DNA from: an uncultured Campylobacter sp.
Lineage (GTDB): Bacteria > Campylobacterota > Campylobacteria > Campylobacterales > Campylobacteraceae
DNA: 57,969 nt
Reading direction: 5' to 3'
Assembly (NCBI RefSeq): GCF_938039205.1
Contig: NZ_CALHVM010000026.1
Coordinates: forward strand, 1 to 57,969
Shown piece by piece: positions 15,380 through 23,843 of the stretch. Every line of letters begins with the position of its first letter. Within the stretch, counting starts at the first letter, position 1. The position numbers and the translations under genes are program-made. The notes beneath the pieces were generated by a model that saw only the letters and a program-made list of their open reading frames with translations, did not search any database and was not told the DNA's origin.

Positions 15380-16881
15380 TATTTGAAAATCAATTAGAAA
15401 TACAAAGATTAGAGACGGCAAACGAACTAAGAAGCGCGGGCGTAAATCCCTATCCGCATTTTTTACGCCGCGATATGGATATAACTAAATTTAGACTTAA
15501 ATTTAAACACATTATAGACACCGAAGAAAAGAGCGCTGAAGGTCAGCTAGTAAGCCTTGCCGGACGCGTTAAGCTCATTAGGGATGCTGGCAAAGCGATA
15601 TTTGCCAATATCGAGGACGAGGATGGCAATCTTCAAATTTACTTTAGCAATAAAACTCTTGATCCAGACTGGTTTAAGGTCGTAAAGAAAAATATCGAAG
15701 TAGGCGACATCATATATGTACGCGGATATGCCTTCGTCACGCGAACGGGCGAATTTTCGATGCACGTTAGCGAGCTAACTTTGGCATCAAAGGCTATTTC
15801 GCCGCTTCCGGAGAAATTCCACGGACTAACGGATATAGAGACTAGATATCGCCAAAGATACCTAGATATGATAATGAACCCCGAGGTTAGGGCTGATTTT
15901 AAGCGCCGCTCTGTTATAGTTAGTACGATTCGCAGATTTTTCGAGGACAAGGGCTTTTTGGAAGTCGAGACTCCTATGATGCACCCGATACCTGGCGGAG
16001 CTAACGCTAAGCCTTTCGTTACGTTTCACAACGCACTTGGCGTCGAGAGATTTTTGCGCATCGCGCCCGAGCTTTATCTAAAGCGTCTCATCGTGGGCGG
16101 TTTTGATGCTGTTTATGAGATGAATAGGAATTTCCGCAACGAAGGTATGGACTTAACGCATAATCCCGAATTTACAAGCATCGAGTTTTACTGGGCATGG
16201 CATACCTATCACGATTTGATGGGGCTAACCGAGGAGCTATTTAACGTGCTTCTTGATAAACTCGATATGCCTAAAATCATCGAATTTGACGGTATGCAGA
16301 TCGATTTTAGTAAACCGTTTAGACGTATAAGCTACAAAAAAGCGCTCGTAGAAATTGGCGGACTAGACGAAACTATCATTGACGATAAAGATAAAATTTT
16401 AGCTAAGCTCAAGGCGGACGGCTTTGAGGCAAACGCAAAGCTTGATTTAGGGCATTTGCAAGCCGAGCTTTTTGATAACTATGTAGAAAGCAAGCTAACC
16501 GATCCGACGTTTATCATAGACTATCCGATTTCGATCAGCCCGCTTTCTCGCAGAAGTGATGCAGATCCTAATATCGCGGAGAGATTTGAGCTGTTTATCG
16601 CAGGGCGCGAGCTAGCAAATGGCTTTAACGAGTTAAACGATCCGATTGATCAATACGGCCGCTTCGCTTCACAAATCGAAGCTAAAAATGCAGGAGACGA
16701 TGAAGCTCACGAGATGGACGAGGACTATGTGAGGGCTCTTGGCTACGCGATGCCTCCGACTGCGGGGCAGGGCATCGGTATAGATAGGCTCGTGATGCTA
16801 CTAACCAATAAAAAATCCATCCGCGACGTGGTACTTTTCCCGGCGATGAGACCGCAAAAAAACGAAACCAAGGAGAATTAA
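15376..16881 (+). CDS. lysS: Lysyl-tRNA synthetase (class II)
   Basis: Charges tRNA(Lys) with lysine. The 501-residue protein has the N-terminal OB-fold anticodon domain (VSLAGRVKLIRDAGKAIFANI) and the class II core: motif 1 around FLEVETPMMHPIPGGANAKPF, motif 2 FRNEGMDLTHNPEFTSIEFY, and motif 3 GIGIDRLVMLLTN. The start is GTG 15376, overlapping the fur stop by 4 bases; the first residues match family starts, and no ATG is available. Its stop overlaps the glyA ATG by one base. Confidence 0.97.
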   Translation: MIFENQLEIQRLETANELRSAGVNPYPHFLRRDMDITKFRLKFKHIIDTEEKSAEGQLVSLAGRVKLIRDAGKAIFANIEDEDGNLQIYFSNKTLDPDWFKVVKKNIEVGDIIYVRGYAFVTRTGEFSMHVSELTLASKAISPLPEKFHGLTDIETRYRQRYLDMIMNPEVRADFKRRSVIVSTIRRFFEDKGFLEVETPMMHPIPGGANAKPFVTFHNALGVERFLRIAPELYLKRLIVGGFDAVYEMNRNFRNEGMDLTHNPEFTSIEFYWAWHTYHDLMGLTEELFNVLLDKLDMPKIIEFDGMQIDFSKPFRRISYKKALVEIGGLDETIIDDKDKILAKLKADGFEANAKLDLGHLQAELFDNYVESKLTDPTFIIDYPISISPLSRRSDADPNIAERFELFIAGRELANGFNELNDPIDQYGRFASQIEAKNAGDDEAHEMDEDYVRALGYAMPPTAGQGIGIDRLVMLLTNKKSIRDVVLFPAMRPQKNETKEN

Positions 16882-18125
16882 TGAGTTTGCAAAGTTATGA
16901 TAAAGAAATTTTTGATTTAGTAAATTTGGAATTAAAACGCCAATGCGACCACCTCGAGATGATCGCGAGTGAAAATTTTACCTATCCTGAAGTAATGGAA
17001 GTAATGGGCTCGATTCTAACCAATAAATACGCGGAAGGCTATCCAGGCAAACGCTACTACGGCGGCTGCGAATACGTCGATCAGATTGAGCAGCTAGCGA
17101 TAGATCGCTGCAAAGAGCTTTTTGGTTGCGAATTTGCAAACGTACAGCCAAACTCAGGCTCGCAGGCAAACCAGGGTGTTTACGGCGCGCTTTTAAATCC
17201 GGGCGATAAAATTTTAGGCATGGATCTAAGCCATGGCGGACACCTAACTCACGGCGCAAAAGTAAGCAGCTCTGGTAAAATTTATCAGAGCTTTTTCTAC
17301 GGCGTGGAGCTTGACGGACGAATAAACTACGACAAAGTGATGGAAATCGCGCAAATCGTAAAACCTAAGATGATCGTGTGCGGCGCGAGCGCATATACTC
17401 GCGAGATCGAATTTAAGAAATTCCGCGAGATAGCTGACGCCGTCGGCGCTATACTCTTTGCCGATGTGGCGCACATCGCGGGCCTAGTCGTAGCTGGCGA
17501 GCATCAGAGTCCTTTTCCGCACTGCGACGTGGTGAGCTCAACTACGCACAAGACCCTTCGCGGACCTCGCGGCGGTATCATTATGACAAACAACGAAGAG
17601 TACGCTAAAAGGATAAATTCGTCTATTTTCCCTGGCATTCAGGGCGGACCGCTCGTTCACGTTATCGCGGCAAAGGCGGTAGGTTTTAAACATAACCTTT
17701 CGCCTGAATGGAAAATTTACGCCAAGCAAGTTAAGGCAAACATCAAAAAACTAGCTGATGTTTTGGTAAAACGTGGCTTTGACCTAGTTAGCGGCGGTAC
17801 GGATAATCACCTGGTTTTAATGAGCTTTTTAAATCGTGAATTTAGCGGTAAAGATGCCGACATCGCTCTTGGAAACGCAGGCATAACGGTAAATAAAAAT
17901 ACGGTTCCAGGCGAAACTAGAAGCCCGTTTGTTACAAGCGGTATCCGCATCGGAAGTCCGGCGCTTACGGCTCGCGGCATGAAAGAAGCGGAATTTGAGA
18001 TCATCGCAAACAAAATCGCCGACGTGCTAAGCGATATCAATAACGCAGCGCTTCAAGAAAAAGTAAAAGCCGAACTAAAAGAGCTTGCGGGCAAATTTAT
18101 CATCTATGATAAGGCGACTTATTGA
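16881..18125 (+). CDS. glyA: Serine hydroxymethyltransferase
   Basis: PLP enzyme that converts serine and tetrahydrofolate to glycine and methylene-THF, the main one-carbon source. The 414 residues show the family from end to end: LEMIASENFTYPEVMEVMGS, NKYAEGYPGKRYYGGCEYVD, the PLP lysine in SSTTHKTLRGPRGG, and GTDNHLVLMSF. Overlaps lysS and the DUF1882 gene by one base each, so translation is coupled. A housekeeping enzyme with nothing unusual. Confidence 0.97.
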   Translation: MSLQSYDKEIFDLVNLELKRQCDHLEMIASENFTYPEVMEVMGSILTNKYAEGYPGKRYYGGCEYVDQIEQLAIDRCKELFGCEFANVQPNSGSQANQGVYGALLNPGDKILGMDLSHGGHLTHGAKVSSSGKIYQSFFYGVELDGRINYDKVMEIAQIVKPKMIVCGASAYTREIEFKKFREIADAVGAILFADVAHIAGLVVAGEHQSPFPHCDVVSSTTHKTLRGPRGGIIMTNNEEYAKRINSSIFPGIQGGPLVHVIAAKAVGFKHNLSPEWKIYAKQVKANIKKLADVLVKRGFDLVSGGTDNHLVLMSFLNREFSGKDADIALGNAGITVNKNTVPGETRSPFVTSGIRIGSPALTARGMKEAEFEIIANKIADVLSDINNAALQEKVKAELKELAGKFIIYDKATY

Positions 18126-18667
18126 TGCAGAGCATAGACACCGCGCTAATCAAAATGAACACGAGCCACTACTGGATCAAACGCGATAATATCGTAAGTA
18201 AGATTGAGTACAAGGGACGGACGTTTTTCAACAAATTTGAGCTCATAAATGAGCCTCTAAGCTATCAGGTGATAAAAGATCACGACGAGGGCAAGATCAC
18301 TGTCGCGCACTCGCTGATACTGCCTGGCGACAAGGTAGAAAATATCGTCTTTGACTACAACGGCAGGATGCCTGAGCGCTTTTGGCACCGTGCTCAGCTT
18401 TTGCTCCGCGAGGAGGGATTTATAAATTTTACCGCCTACGAGAGCAAGACACCGGGACACTTGCACCTTTATATACACAAAGGGCACACGACGCTAAATG
18501 AGGGCTATCAGATAGCGAATAAACTATCTATGTTGCTTAGTTCGCGTTTGGTTAAAGAGTGGAGAGTGTTTCCGACGATGGAGTTACCGAAAGAATTTAA
18601 TATCTTGACGTTGCCGTACAAAGTTTATCAAAAAGAGCGCGGCGCAAGCTGGTCAAAACATATGTAA
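18125..18667 (+). CDS. DUF1882-family protein
   Basis: A 180-residue soluble protein of the DUF1882 family, found in Campylobacter, Helicobacter and relatives. Features seen: SHYWIKRDNIVSKIEYKGRTFFNKFELIN near the start, the FDYNGRMPERFWHRAQLLLREEGF segment and the HLHLYIHKGHTTL histidine cluster. Start ATG 18125 overlaps the glyA stop (TGATG); a TTG three bases upstream is in frame but less likely. It sits between glyA and a SPOR-domain gene, the order I recall from C. jejuni. No biochemical function is known; the histidine cluster could bind metal or nucleotide, which is speculation. Confidence 0.85.
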   Translation: MQSIDTALIKMNTSHYWIKRDNIVSKIEYKGRTFFNKFELINEPLSYQVIKDHDEGKITVAHSLILPGDKVENIVFDYNGRMPERFWHRAQLLLREEGFINFTAYESKTPGHLHLYIHKGHTTLNEGYQIANKLSMLLSSRLVKEWRVFPTMELPKEFNILTLPYKVYQKERGASWSKHM

Positions 18668-18676
18668 GGAGTGAAA

Positions 18677-19603
18677 ATGGAATATAACGAGCTAAGAGAT
18701 ATCATGCTTGATAATAACGAGGATAAAAAGAGCAAAAGCGTTAAGAGGATACTAATCCTCATCGCAGTTTTTGTCATCATCTTTTTAGCTGTTCTCATCG
18801 TGATGAAATTTTTAAATTCCTCCGAAACTAACGATCAGATTGCACAAACTGATTCTAGGCTGGTTTTGCCGCCTGAGCCGGACAATACACGAAGTATCCC
18901 TCAGCAAGTGAGCGTGCCTGCTACGCCGCCTAACGAGCCTGCGCCGCAAGTAGCACAAGCTAACGTCCCGCCAGTCGCTCCGCCTCCTCCATCCGAACCT
19001 CAGGCGCAGCAGCCAAATCCTACCTTTGAGCAGGTGCCTATCGTGCCTGAAAACAAAGGCCAAGATAGCTTTGAGGATATGGTAAAAGCGCTTAAGGAAA
19101 AAGAGGATAAAAGGCAGCAAGATGCAGGCGCGACAGCTCCTACGCCGACCGAGTCTTCTACTATACAAGGTGCTTTAAAGCAAAATGACGCTCCAAGCGC
19201 TCAGCCAGGCGAACCAAAAGCCGAGCCTAAGCAACACGTAAACGTAGTAAAACAAAAAGAGCCTAAACAAGAAAAAGCTGCAAAACAGCCTAAAAACGAT
19301 GCGGCCAAAGAAAAACCAGCAAAACAAAAGCCGGCCAAACAAGCTCCTGCAGCTAGTGGCGGCGATGCTCACAGCGGTAGTTACGTGCAAGTTTTCGCCG
19401 TTAAGCACTTTAATGAAAAAGCGCCTGAGCTTGGCAAACTAAAAGCCGCAGGATACACCTATAAGCTATACAGGACGAATGTAAACGGCAATGAAATCAT
19501 CAAGGTGCTAGTCGGCCCTTACAGCGGCGAGCAGCTAAAAAGCGAGCTTGCTAAAATCAAGCAAAGTGCCGCTCCGAACGCCTTTATCGTAAATATAAAA
19601 TGA
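18677..19603 (+). CDS. SPOR-domain membrane protein
   Basis: A 308-residue bitopic inner-membrane protein: short cytoplasmic N-terminus, one helix (about 23-45), a long Pro/Ala/Gln/Lys-rich low-complexity periplasmic linker (about 50-225), then a C-terminal SPOR domain (about 232-308, GSYVQVFAVKHFNEKAPELG ... EIIKVLVGPYSGEQLKSEL). SPOR domains bind denuded septal peptidoglycan, so a role at the division site is likely, as for FtsN, DamX or RlpA. ATG 18677 is preferred over GTG 18671 because AAGGA at 18666-18670 is 6 bases before the ATG. It overlaps aroE by 4 bases. Confidence 0.88.
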   Translation: MEYNELRDIMLDNNEDKKSKSVKRILILIAVFVIIFLAVLIVMKFLNSSETNDQIAQTDSRLVLPPEPDNTRSIPQQVSVPATPPNEPAPQVAQANVPPVAPPPPSEPQAQQPNPTFEQVPIVPENKGQDSFEDMVKALKEKEDKRQQDAGATAPTPTESSTIQGALKQNDAPSAQPGEPKAEPKQHVNVVKQKEPKQEKAAKQPKNDAAKEKPAKQKPAKQAPAASGGDAHSGSYVQVFAVKHFNEKAPELGKLKAAGYTYKLYRTNVNGNEIIKVLVGPYSGEQLKSELAKIKQSAAPNAFIVNIK

Positions 19604-20415
19604 TGATTTTTGCCGTTTTCGGCAATCCTATCTCTCACTCCGTTTCGCCGAGGCTACACAACCTAGCCCTCGGCGAGCTGGGTCTATCTCACGAAGCCCT
19701 CTATACTCGTTACGAGCTAGCGGACGGCTCGCAACTCATCTCTAAATTTAAAGAACTAAAACTAAGCGGCGCAAACGTAACCGTACCTCACAAAGAAGCA
19801 GCGCTCGCGCAGTGCGACACCCCAGACGAAACGGCTGTTAAAATCGGCTCCGTAAATACTCTCGTAGCTCGCGGCGATAAAATTTACGGCTACAACACAG
19901 ATGCACCAGGATTTTTACGAGCGATAGAGAGTTTTGGGCAGATAAATTCAGCTCTCATTTTGGGTGCCGGCGGAACGGCTAGAGCGGTCGCATATGCGCT
20001 AAAAAGCCGCGACGTGCGAGTTTGCGTGCTAAATAGAAGCGAGGAGAGGCTAGCAAATTTTGCCGAATTTGAAAAATTTAGCTGGGCGGATTTCGGCGAA
20101 TTTAAAGGCGGCAAATTTGACCTCGTCGTAAATACGACCTCGGCGGGGTTAAAAGATAAAAATTTGCCCGCACCGATCGAGATTTTGCGTCCGATTTTTG
20201 ATGAAAGCAAATTTGCCTTTGACGTTATTTACGGCAAGAAAACGCCTTTTTTAAATTTAGCCGCCGCTAGCGGGCTCGCGCATAAAGACGGCTCAGAGAT
20301 GCTACTTTTTCAGGCGGTTTTAGCGTTAAATTTATTTTTTGAGGGCTCGCTTGACGAGGCTAAAATCGAGGCCTCGATGCGAAAAGCCCTCTATTTATCG
20401 GCTTCTTCTAGATAA
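19600..20415 (+). CDS. aroE: Shikimate dehydrogenase
   Basis: NADPH-dependent reduction of 3-dehydroshikimate to shikimate in aromatic amino-acid synthesis. The 271 residues have SHSVSPRLHN (shikimate site), NVTVPHKEAA with the catalytic Lys, the ILGAGGTARAVAYAL dinucleotide loop, NTTSAG and the C-terminal DGSEMLLFQA. Two adjacent ATGs (19600 and 19603) are possible; both overlap the upstream stop. Last gene of the plus-strand operon. Its 3' end overlaps the end of convergent pyk by 25 bases. Confidence 0.95.
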   Translation: MMIFAVFGNPISHSVSPRLHNLALGELGLSHEALYTRYELADGSQLISKFKELKLSGANVTVPHKEAALAQCDTPDETAVKIGSVNTLVARGDKIYGYNTDAPGFLRAIESFGQINSALILGAGGTARAVAYALKSRDVRVCVLNRSEERLANFAEFEKFSWADFGEFKGGKFDLVVNTTSAGLKDKNLPAPIEILRPIFDESKFAFDVIYGKKTPFLNLAAASGLAHKDGSEMLLFQAVLALNLFFEGSLDEAKIEASMRKALYLSASSR

Positions 20416-21845
20416 TAATCTATCTGAGCTTTTCTTAAAATTCTGATCAAGTCTGAGCTACCCGCCACTCCCGTCGGATAGCCAGCGGTCATGATGTAGC
20501 TTTTGTCGTCTTTTATGTAGCCTTTTTCGACTGCGGCTTTGATCGATTTAGCCATGAGCGTGTGCAGTCTTTCTTCTTTTTCTATCACGAATGCCGCCGT
20601 TATGCCCCAGCAAAGAGTCAGCCTATACGCGGCCTGCTCGTTGTGCGTTATAGCGATGATATCTATATCGGTGCGGTATCTGGCTAGTTTTGCTGCCGAA
20701 CCGCCCGATGATGTTAGCGCGATGATGCCGTCAACTTTTAGCGCGGAGGCGAGCCTGGCGGTACTAGATGCGATCATATCGGTATCGTCGTAGCGGTCAA
20801 AATCAAATTTGTTAAAAGGATAAATTTGCTGCGTTTGGATTATGGTGTTGCTCATCGCTTCTACGACGGCTACGGGGTTGATGCCGACTGCGCTTTCTTC
20901 GCTTAGCATGACTACGTCGGTGCCGTCTAGTACGGCGTTTGCCACGTCGCTGATCTCGGCTCTAGTAGCTGTTTCGTGCTCGGCCATGCTTAGCATCATC
21001 TGTGTAGCGGTGATGACTGGCTTAACTGCTTCGTTTGCTTTTTTGATGATGAGTTTTTGGATCGTCGGTACCTTGTAGTAGGGCACCTCGATACCTAGAT
21101 CTCCGCGAGCGACCATCACGCCGTCGCTCGCCTCTATGATCTCGTCGATATTCTCTACGGCGTCAAATTTTTCTATTTTGGCGTAAATTTGAGCTTTGGA
21201 GCCAAAGCCCTTTAGGATTTCTCTAGCTTTTCTTATGTCGTTTGCGTTTTGTACGAAAGAGATCGCGACGAAATGCACGCCGTTTTTTGCGCCAAATTCT
21301 AGATCTTTTAAATCTTTTGGCGTTATGACTTCGATATTAAGCTTGGTGTTTGGGAAATTTACGCCTTTGTTTGATCGGAGTATCCCGTCGTTTTCCACCA
21401 CGGCTTCTACTTTTTGGGCGCTTGCTTCCGTGATTTTGGCTCGGATTTGTCCGTCGCATAGGTATATGTACTCGCCCGTTTTTAGAGCGGCTAAAATTTG
21501 AGGCTGGTTTATGCAAAGCTTATAGTGATTTTCGTCTATTTGCTCGCCGATTATTTCATCTTTTACAAAGATAAGTGTATCGCCGATTTTTAGTTTAAAT
21601 TCGCTTCTGTCTAGTTTGCCGACTCTTATTTTTGGGCCGCAGATATCCTGAAATATGCCTATTTTCCGCCCGAGCTTCGCCTCTACTTGCCTGATTTTAT
21701 CGATATTTGATTTGTGATATTCGTGAGTGCCGTGGCTAAAATTTAGCCTAAAAGCATTGACTCCTGCTAAAACTAATTGCTCCATAACCTCTATGGATTC
21801 GCTGGCTGGTCCGACCGTGGCTAGGATTTTGGTTTTTTTATTCAT
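20391..21845 (-). CDS. pyk: Pyruvate kinase
   Basis: Converts phosphoenolpyruvate and ADP to pyruvate and ATP. The 484-residue protein begins NKKTKILATVGPASES and shows the substrate-site FRLNFSHGTHEYH, the metal site MVARGDLGIEVPY and VITATQMMLSM. The start is ATG 21845 (minus), preceded by AGGGGC; the 26 extra residues of the longer open frame are hydrophobic and read through the promoter region of divergent dctP. In Campylobacter, which lacks phosphofructokinase in many species, Pyk feeds amino-acid-derived carbon; that is general knowledge rather than something seen here. Confidence 0.95.
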   Translation of the reverse strand: MNKKTKILATVGPASESIEVMEQLVLAGVNAFRLNFSHGTHEYHKSNIDKIRQVEAKLGRKIGIFQDICGPKIRVGKLDRSEFKLKIGDTLIFVKDEIIGEQIDENHYKLCINQPQILAALKTGEYIYLCDGQIRAKITEASAQKVEAVVENDGILRSNKGVNFPNTKLNIEVITPKDLKDLEFGAKNGVHFVAISFVQNANDIRKAREILKGFGSKAQIYAKIEKFDAVENIDEIIEASDGVMVARGDLGIEVPYYKVPTIQKLIIKKANEAVKPVITATQMMLSMAEHETATRAEISDVANAVLDGTDVVMLSEESAVGINPVAVVEAMSNTIIQTQQIYPFNKFDFDRYDDTDMIASSTARLASALKVDGIIALTSSGGSAAKLARYRTDIDIIAITHNEQAAYRLTLCWGITAAFVIEKEERLHTLMAKSIKAAVEKGYIKDDKSYIMTAGYPTGVAGSSDLIRILRKAQIDYYLEEADK

Positions 21846-21893
21846 GGATGCCCCTTTTTTGCGCAATTTTACCAAATTTTTAAAAAAAATAAG

Positions 21894-21899
21894 TATAAT
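21894..21899 (+). promoter_or_regulatory. -10 box of dctP
   Basis: A perfect TATAAT after an A-rich run, 27 bases before the dctP ATG, with AAGGAG as ribosome site at 21914-21919. Confidence 0.55.
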
Positions 21900-21925
21900 C
21901 GGCCAATTTATTTTAAGGAGCAAAA

Positions 21926-22981
21926 ATGAAAAAGTTTTTAGCGGTTTTGGCTGCTTTCGGTTTAGCGCTAAGCGCGAACGCAGCGGACAAAACCTATAAG
22001 CTAAAGCTAGCCAGCACCTGGGAGAGCACGACTCCGGTTTTGGGCGACGCAGCGAAAGAATTTAAGCGCGTCGTCGAGACGCTAAGCGATGGCAGACTAG
22101 AGGTGAGGATAGACTATCCCTCTAAGCACAAATCCCCGTTTGGTATCCTAGACTTCGTAAAAGGCGGCCAGTACGATATCGGCTACACGGCGTCTTACTA
22201 CTACAAGGGCAAGGACGCGAATACTATGTTTTTTACCGCCGTGCCTTTTGGTATGACCGCGACTGAGCTTCGCGCTTGGTATGAATTCGGCGGCGGCAAG
22301 CAGCTAGAGGAAAAAGTTTACGACAAATACAACATCAAAGTTTTCCTTGCGGGGGATACCGGCACGCAAATGGGCGGCTGGTTTAAAAAAGAGATCAAAA
22401 GCGTAGATGATCTAAAAGGCCTAAAAATCAGGATCCCCGGCTTTGGCGGCGAGGTTATGGCGCGCGTGGGAGCGACGATAAACACTATCCCGACCGGCGA
22501 GCTATATATGGCGCTAGAGATGGGCACGATCGACTCGGTCGAGTGGGTTAGCCCTGCGTTTGATATGGGCTTAGGCTTTCACAAGATCGCTAAATACTAC
22601 TACACGGGCTGGCAAGAGCCGAGCGGTCAGACTCAGTTTTTCGTAAATAAAAAGACCTATGAGAAGCTACCTGCCGACCTTCAGGCCGTGATCGAGGCTG
22701 CGGCTAACGAGGTAGCTAGCATGCTAAATAGCCGATCGTTCTTTGATAACGCCGAGTACTGGGCGAAGATGAAAGCCGAGTATCCCGATATCGAGGTTCG
22801 CTCGTTTCCGCAAGACGTCATGGATGCGCTTAGAAAAGCAAGCGACGAGATCCTAGACGAAGAAGCGGCCAAAGATCCGCTATTTAAGGAGATATTGGAC
22901 TCTCAAAGAGCGTTTTTAGCTAAAGCTCGTGAGTGGACGAAAATTTCCGAGTTCTCATATATCCAAAAAACTACGAAGTAA
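21926..22981 (+). CDS. dctP: TRAP transporter substrate-binding protein, DctP family
   Basis: Periplasmic solute receptor of a TRAP transporter. The 351 residues start with a clear signal peptide (cleavage after about residue 20, LSANAAD). The mature protein follows the DctP pattern: LKLASTWESTTPVLGDAA, the conserved arginine in LKGLKIRIPGFGGEV, and MGTIDSVEWVSPAFD. TRAP receptors usually bind carboxylates. It stands alone here with its own promoter and terminator; dctQ and dctM lie 27 kb away at 50195-52098, so either it serves them in trans or each has other partners. The substrate cannot be read from sequence. Confidence 0.9.
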   Translation: MKKFLAVLAAFGLALSANAADKTYKLKLASTWESTTPVLGDAAKEFKRVVETLSDGRLEVRIDYPSKHKSPFGILDFVKGGQYDIGYTASYYYKGKDANTMFFTAVPFGMTATELRAWYEFGGGKQLEEKVYDKYNIKVFLAGDTGTQMGGWFKKEIKSVDDLKGLKIRIPGFGGEVMARVGATINTIPTGELYMALEMGTIDSVEWVSPAFDMGLGFHKIAKYYYTGWQEPSGQTQFFVNKKTYEKLPADLQAVIEAAANEVASMLNSRSFFDNAEYWAKMKAEYPDIEVRSFPQDVMDALRKASDEILDEEAAKDPLFKEILDSQRAFLAKAREWTKISEFSYIQKTTK

Positions 22982-23008
22982 CTTCTCGTCGCTCGTTTCG
23001 TGCGGCTT

Positions 23009-23045
23009 AAATTTACGGCCTTCTGGTCGTAAATTTCTCTTTTTA
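23009..23045 (+). terminator. Intrinsic terminator of dctP
   Basis: A 12-bp stem (23009-23020 with 23025-23036, one G.T pair) with a TTCT loop, followed by CTCTTTTT, beginning 27 bases after the dctP stop. Confidence 0.8.
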
Positions 23046-23270
23046 AATTTTTCTTTTTATTCTTTATCGTGCTTGTAAAATTTGATTTTGAGGCTACGCG
23101 TCAAATTTGAGTCGTTGCAAATTTGATTAGCTTTGGCGGCGGGTTAAATTTGAGGAGGTGCCTGTGTGAAATGCGGTGTCAAATTTGCTTGAATAGTCTT
23201 AAATTTGAATTTGAGAGAATTTAAAAACGCAACGTAAATTTCCAAAAAGCTTTATGCGCCAGAGTTAAAT

Positions 23271-23843
23271 TTACAGCTCAGTTCTGCTATCAAGCGCCTT
23301 CATAAGCGATAGAAGGTCGATATTTTCGAGATTTACGCCTGTTGGTACGCCTTGGGCTATCTTGCTAAATTTAACGCCCAAATCACTTAGCTTATCCTCG
23401 ATAAAAACCATCACCGCATCGCTGCTAAGCCCGGGCGTTAGTGCAAAAATGATCTCAGTTACGCCGTTTTGGCGGATGACCTCGCGCAGTTTCTCGGTTT
23501 GCTCTGGCGTTATCTCCTCAAGCACGAAGTAGCGACCGCGGTAGATCGCGCTTTGCTCGAAAACTAGGATATCCTTTGGGCTTTCTACGACTGCTAGTAG
23601 CTCCTTATCTCGCGTCTCGTCGCTGCAAATGTCGCAAATCTCGTCCTCGCTAAGCCCGCCGCAAATTTGACATTTGCCCGTAAATCTCACGGCGTCCTCG
23701 ATGCTTTGAGCGAGCTTTAGTCCGCCGAAGCTATCCTTTAGGCAGACGTGATAGGCGTAGCGCTGGGCGGACTTTTTGCCCACGCCAGGCAGTCGCTCAA
23801 AGGCCGCTACGAGCTCGTTAAATTTCTCAAGCCCTTTTTTCAA
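23271..23843 (-). CDS. recR: Recombination mediator RecR
   Basis: Part of the RecFOR/RecOR pathway that loads RecA at gaps. The 190 residues have the helix-hairpin-helix FERLPGVGKKSAQRYA, the four-cysteine zinc finger CQICGG...CDIC and the Toprim segment LLAVVESPKDILVFEQ, with the C-terminal GVPTGVNLENID. The start I choose is TTG 23843 (minus), with AAAGGA just upstream; it gives the family's usual length. The longer open frame would add residues encoded inside racS. It overlaps the racS end by 17 bases, so recR is translated with the two-component system. Confidence 0.93.
   Translation of the reverse strand: MKKGLEKFNELVAAFERLPGVGKKSAQRYAYHVCLKDSFGGLKLAQSIEDAVRFTGKCQICGGLSEDEICDICSDETRDKELLAVVESPKDILVFEQSAIYRGRYFVLEEITPEQTEKLREVIRQNGVTEIIFALTPGLSSDAVMVFIEDKLSDLGVKFSKIAQGVPTGVNLENIDLLSLMKALDSRTEL

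Noticed and set aside
21846..21923. 26-residue hydrophobic extension of pyk as a membrane anchor
   Set aside because: It is translation of the divergent promoter region of dctP; ATG 21845 starts the conserved protein.
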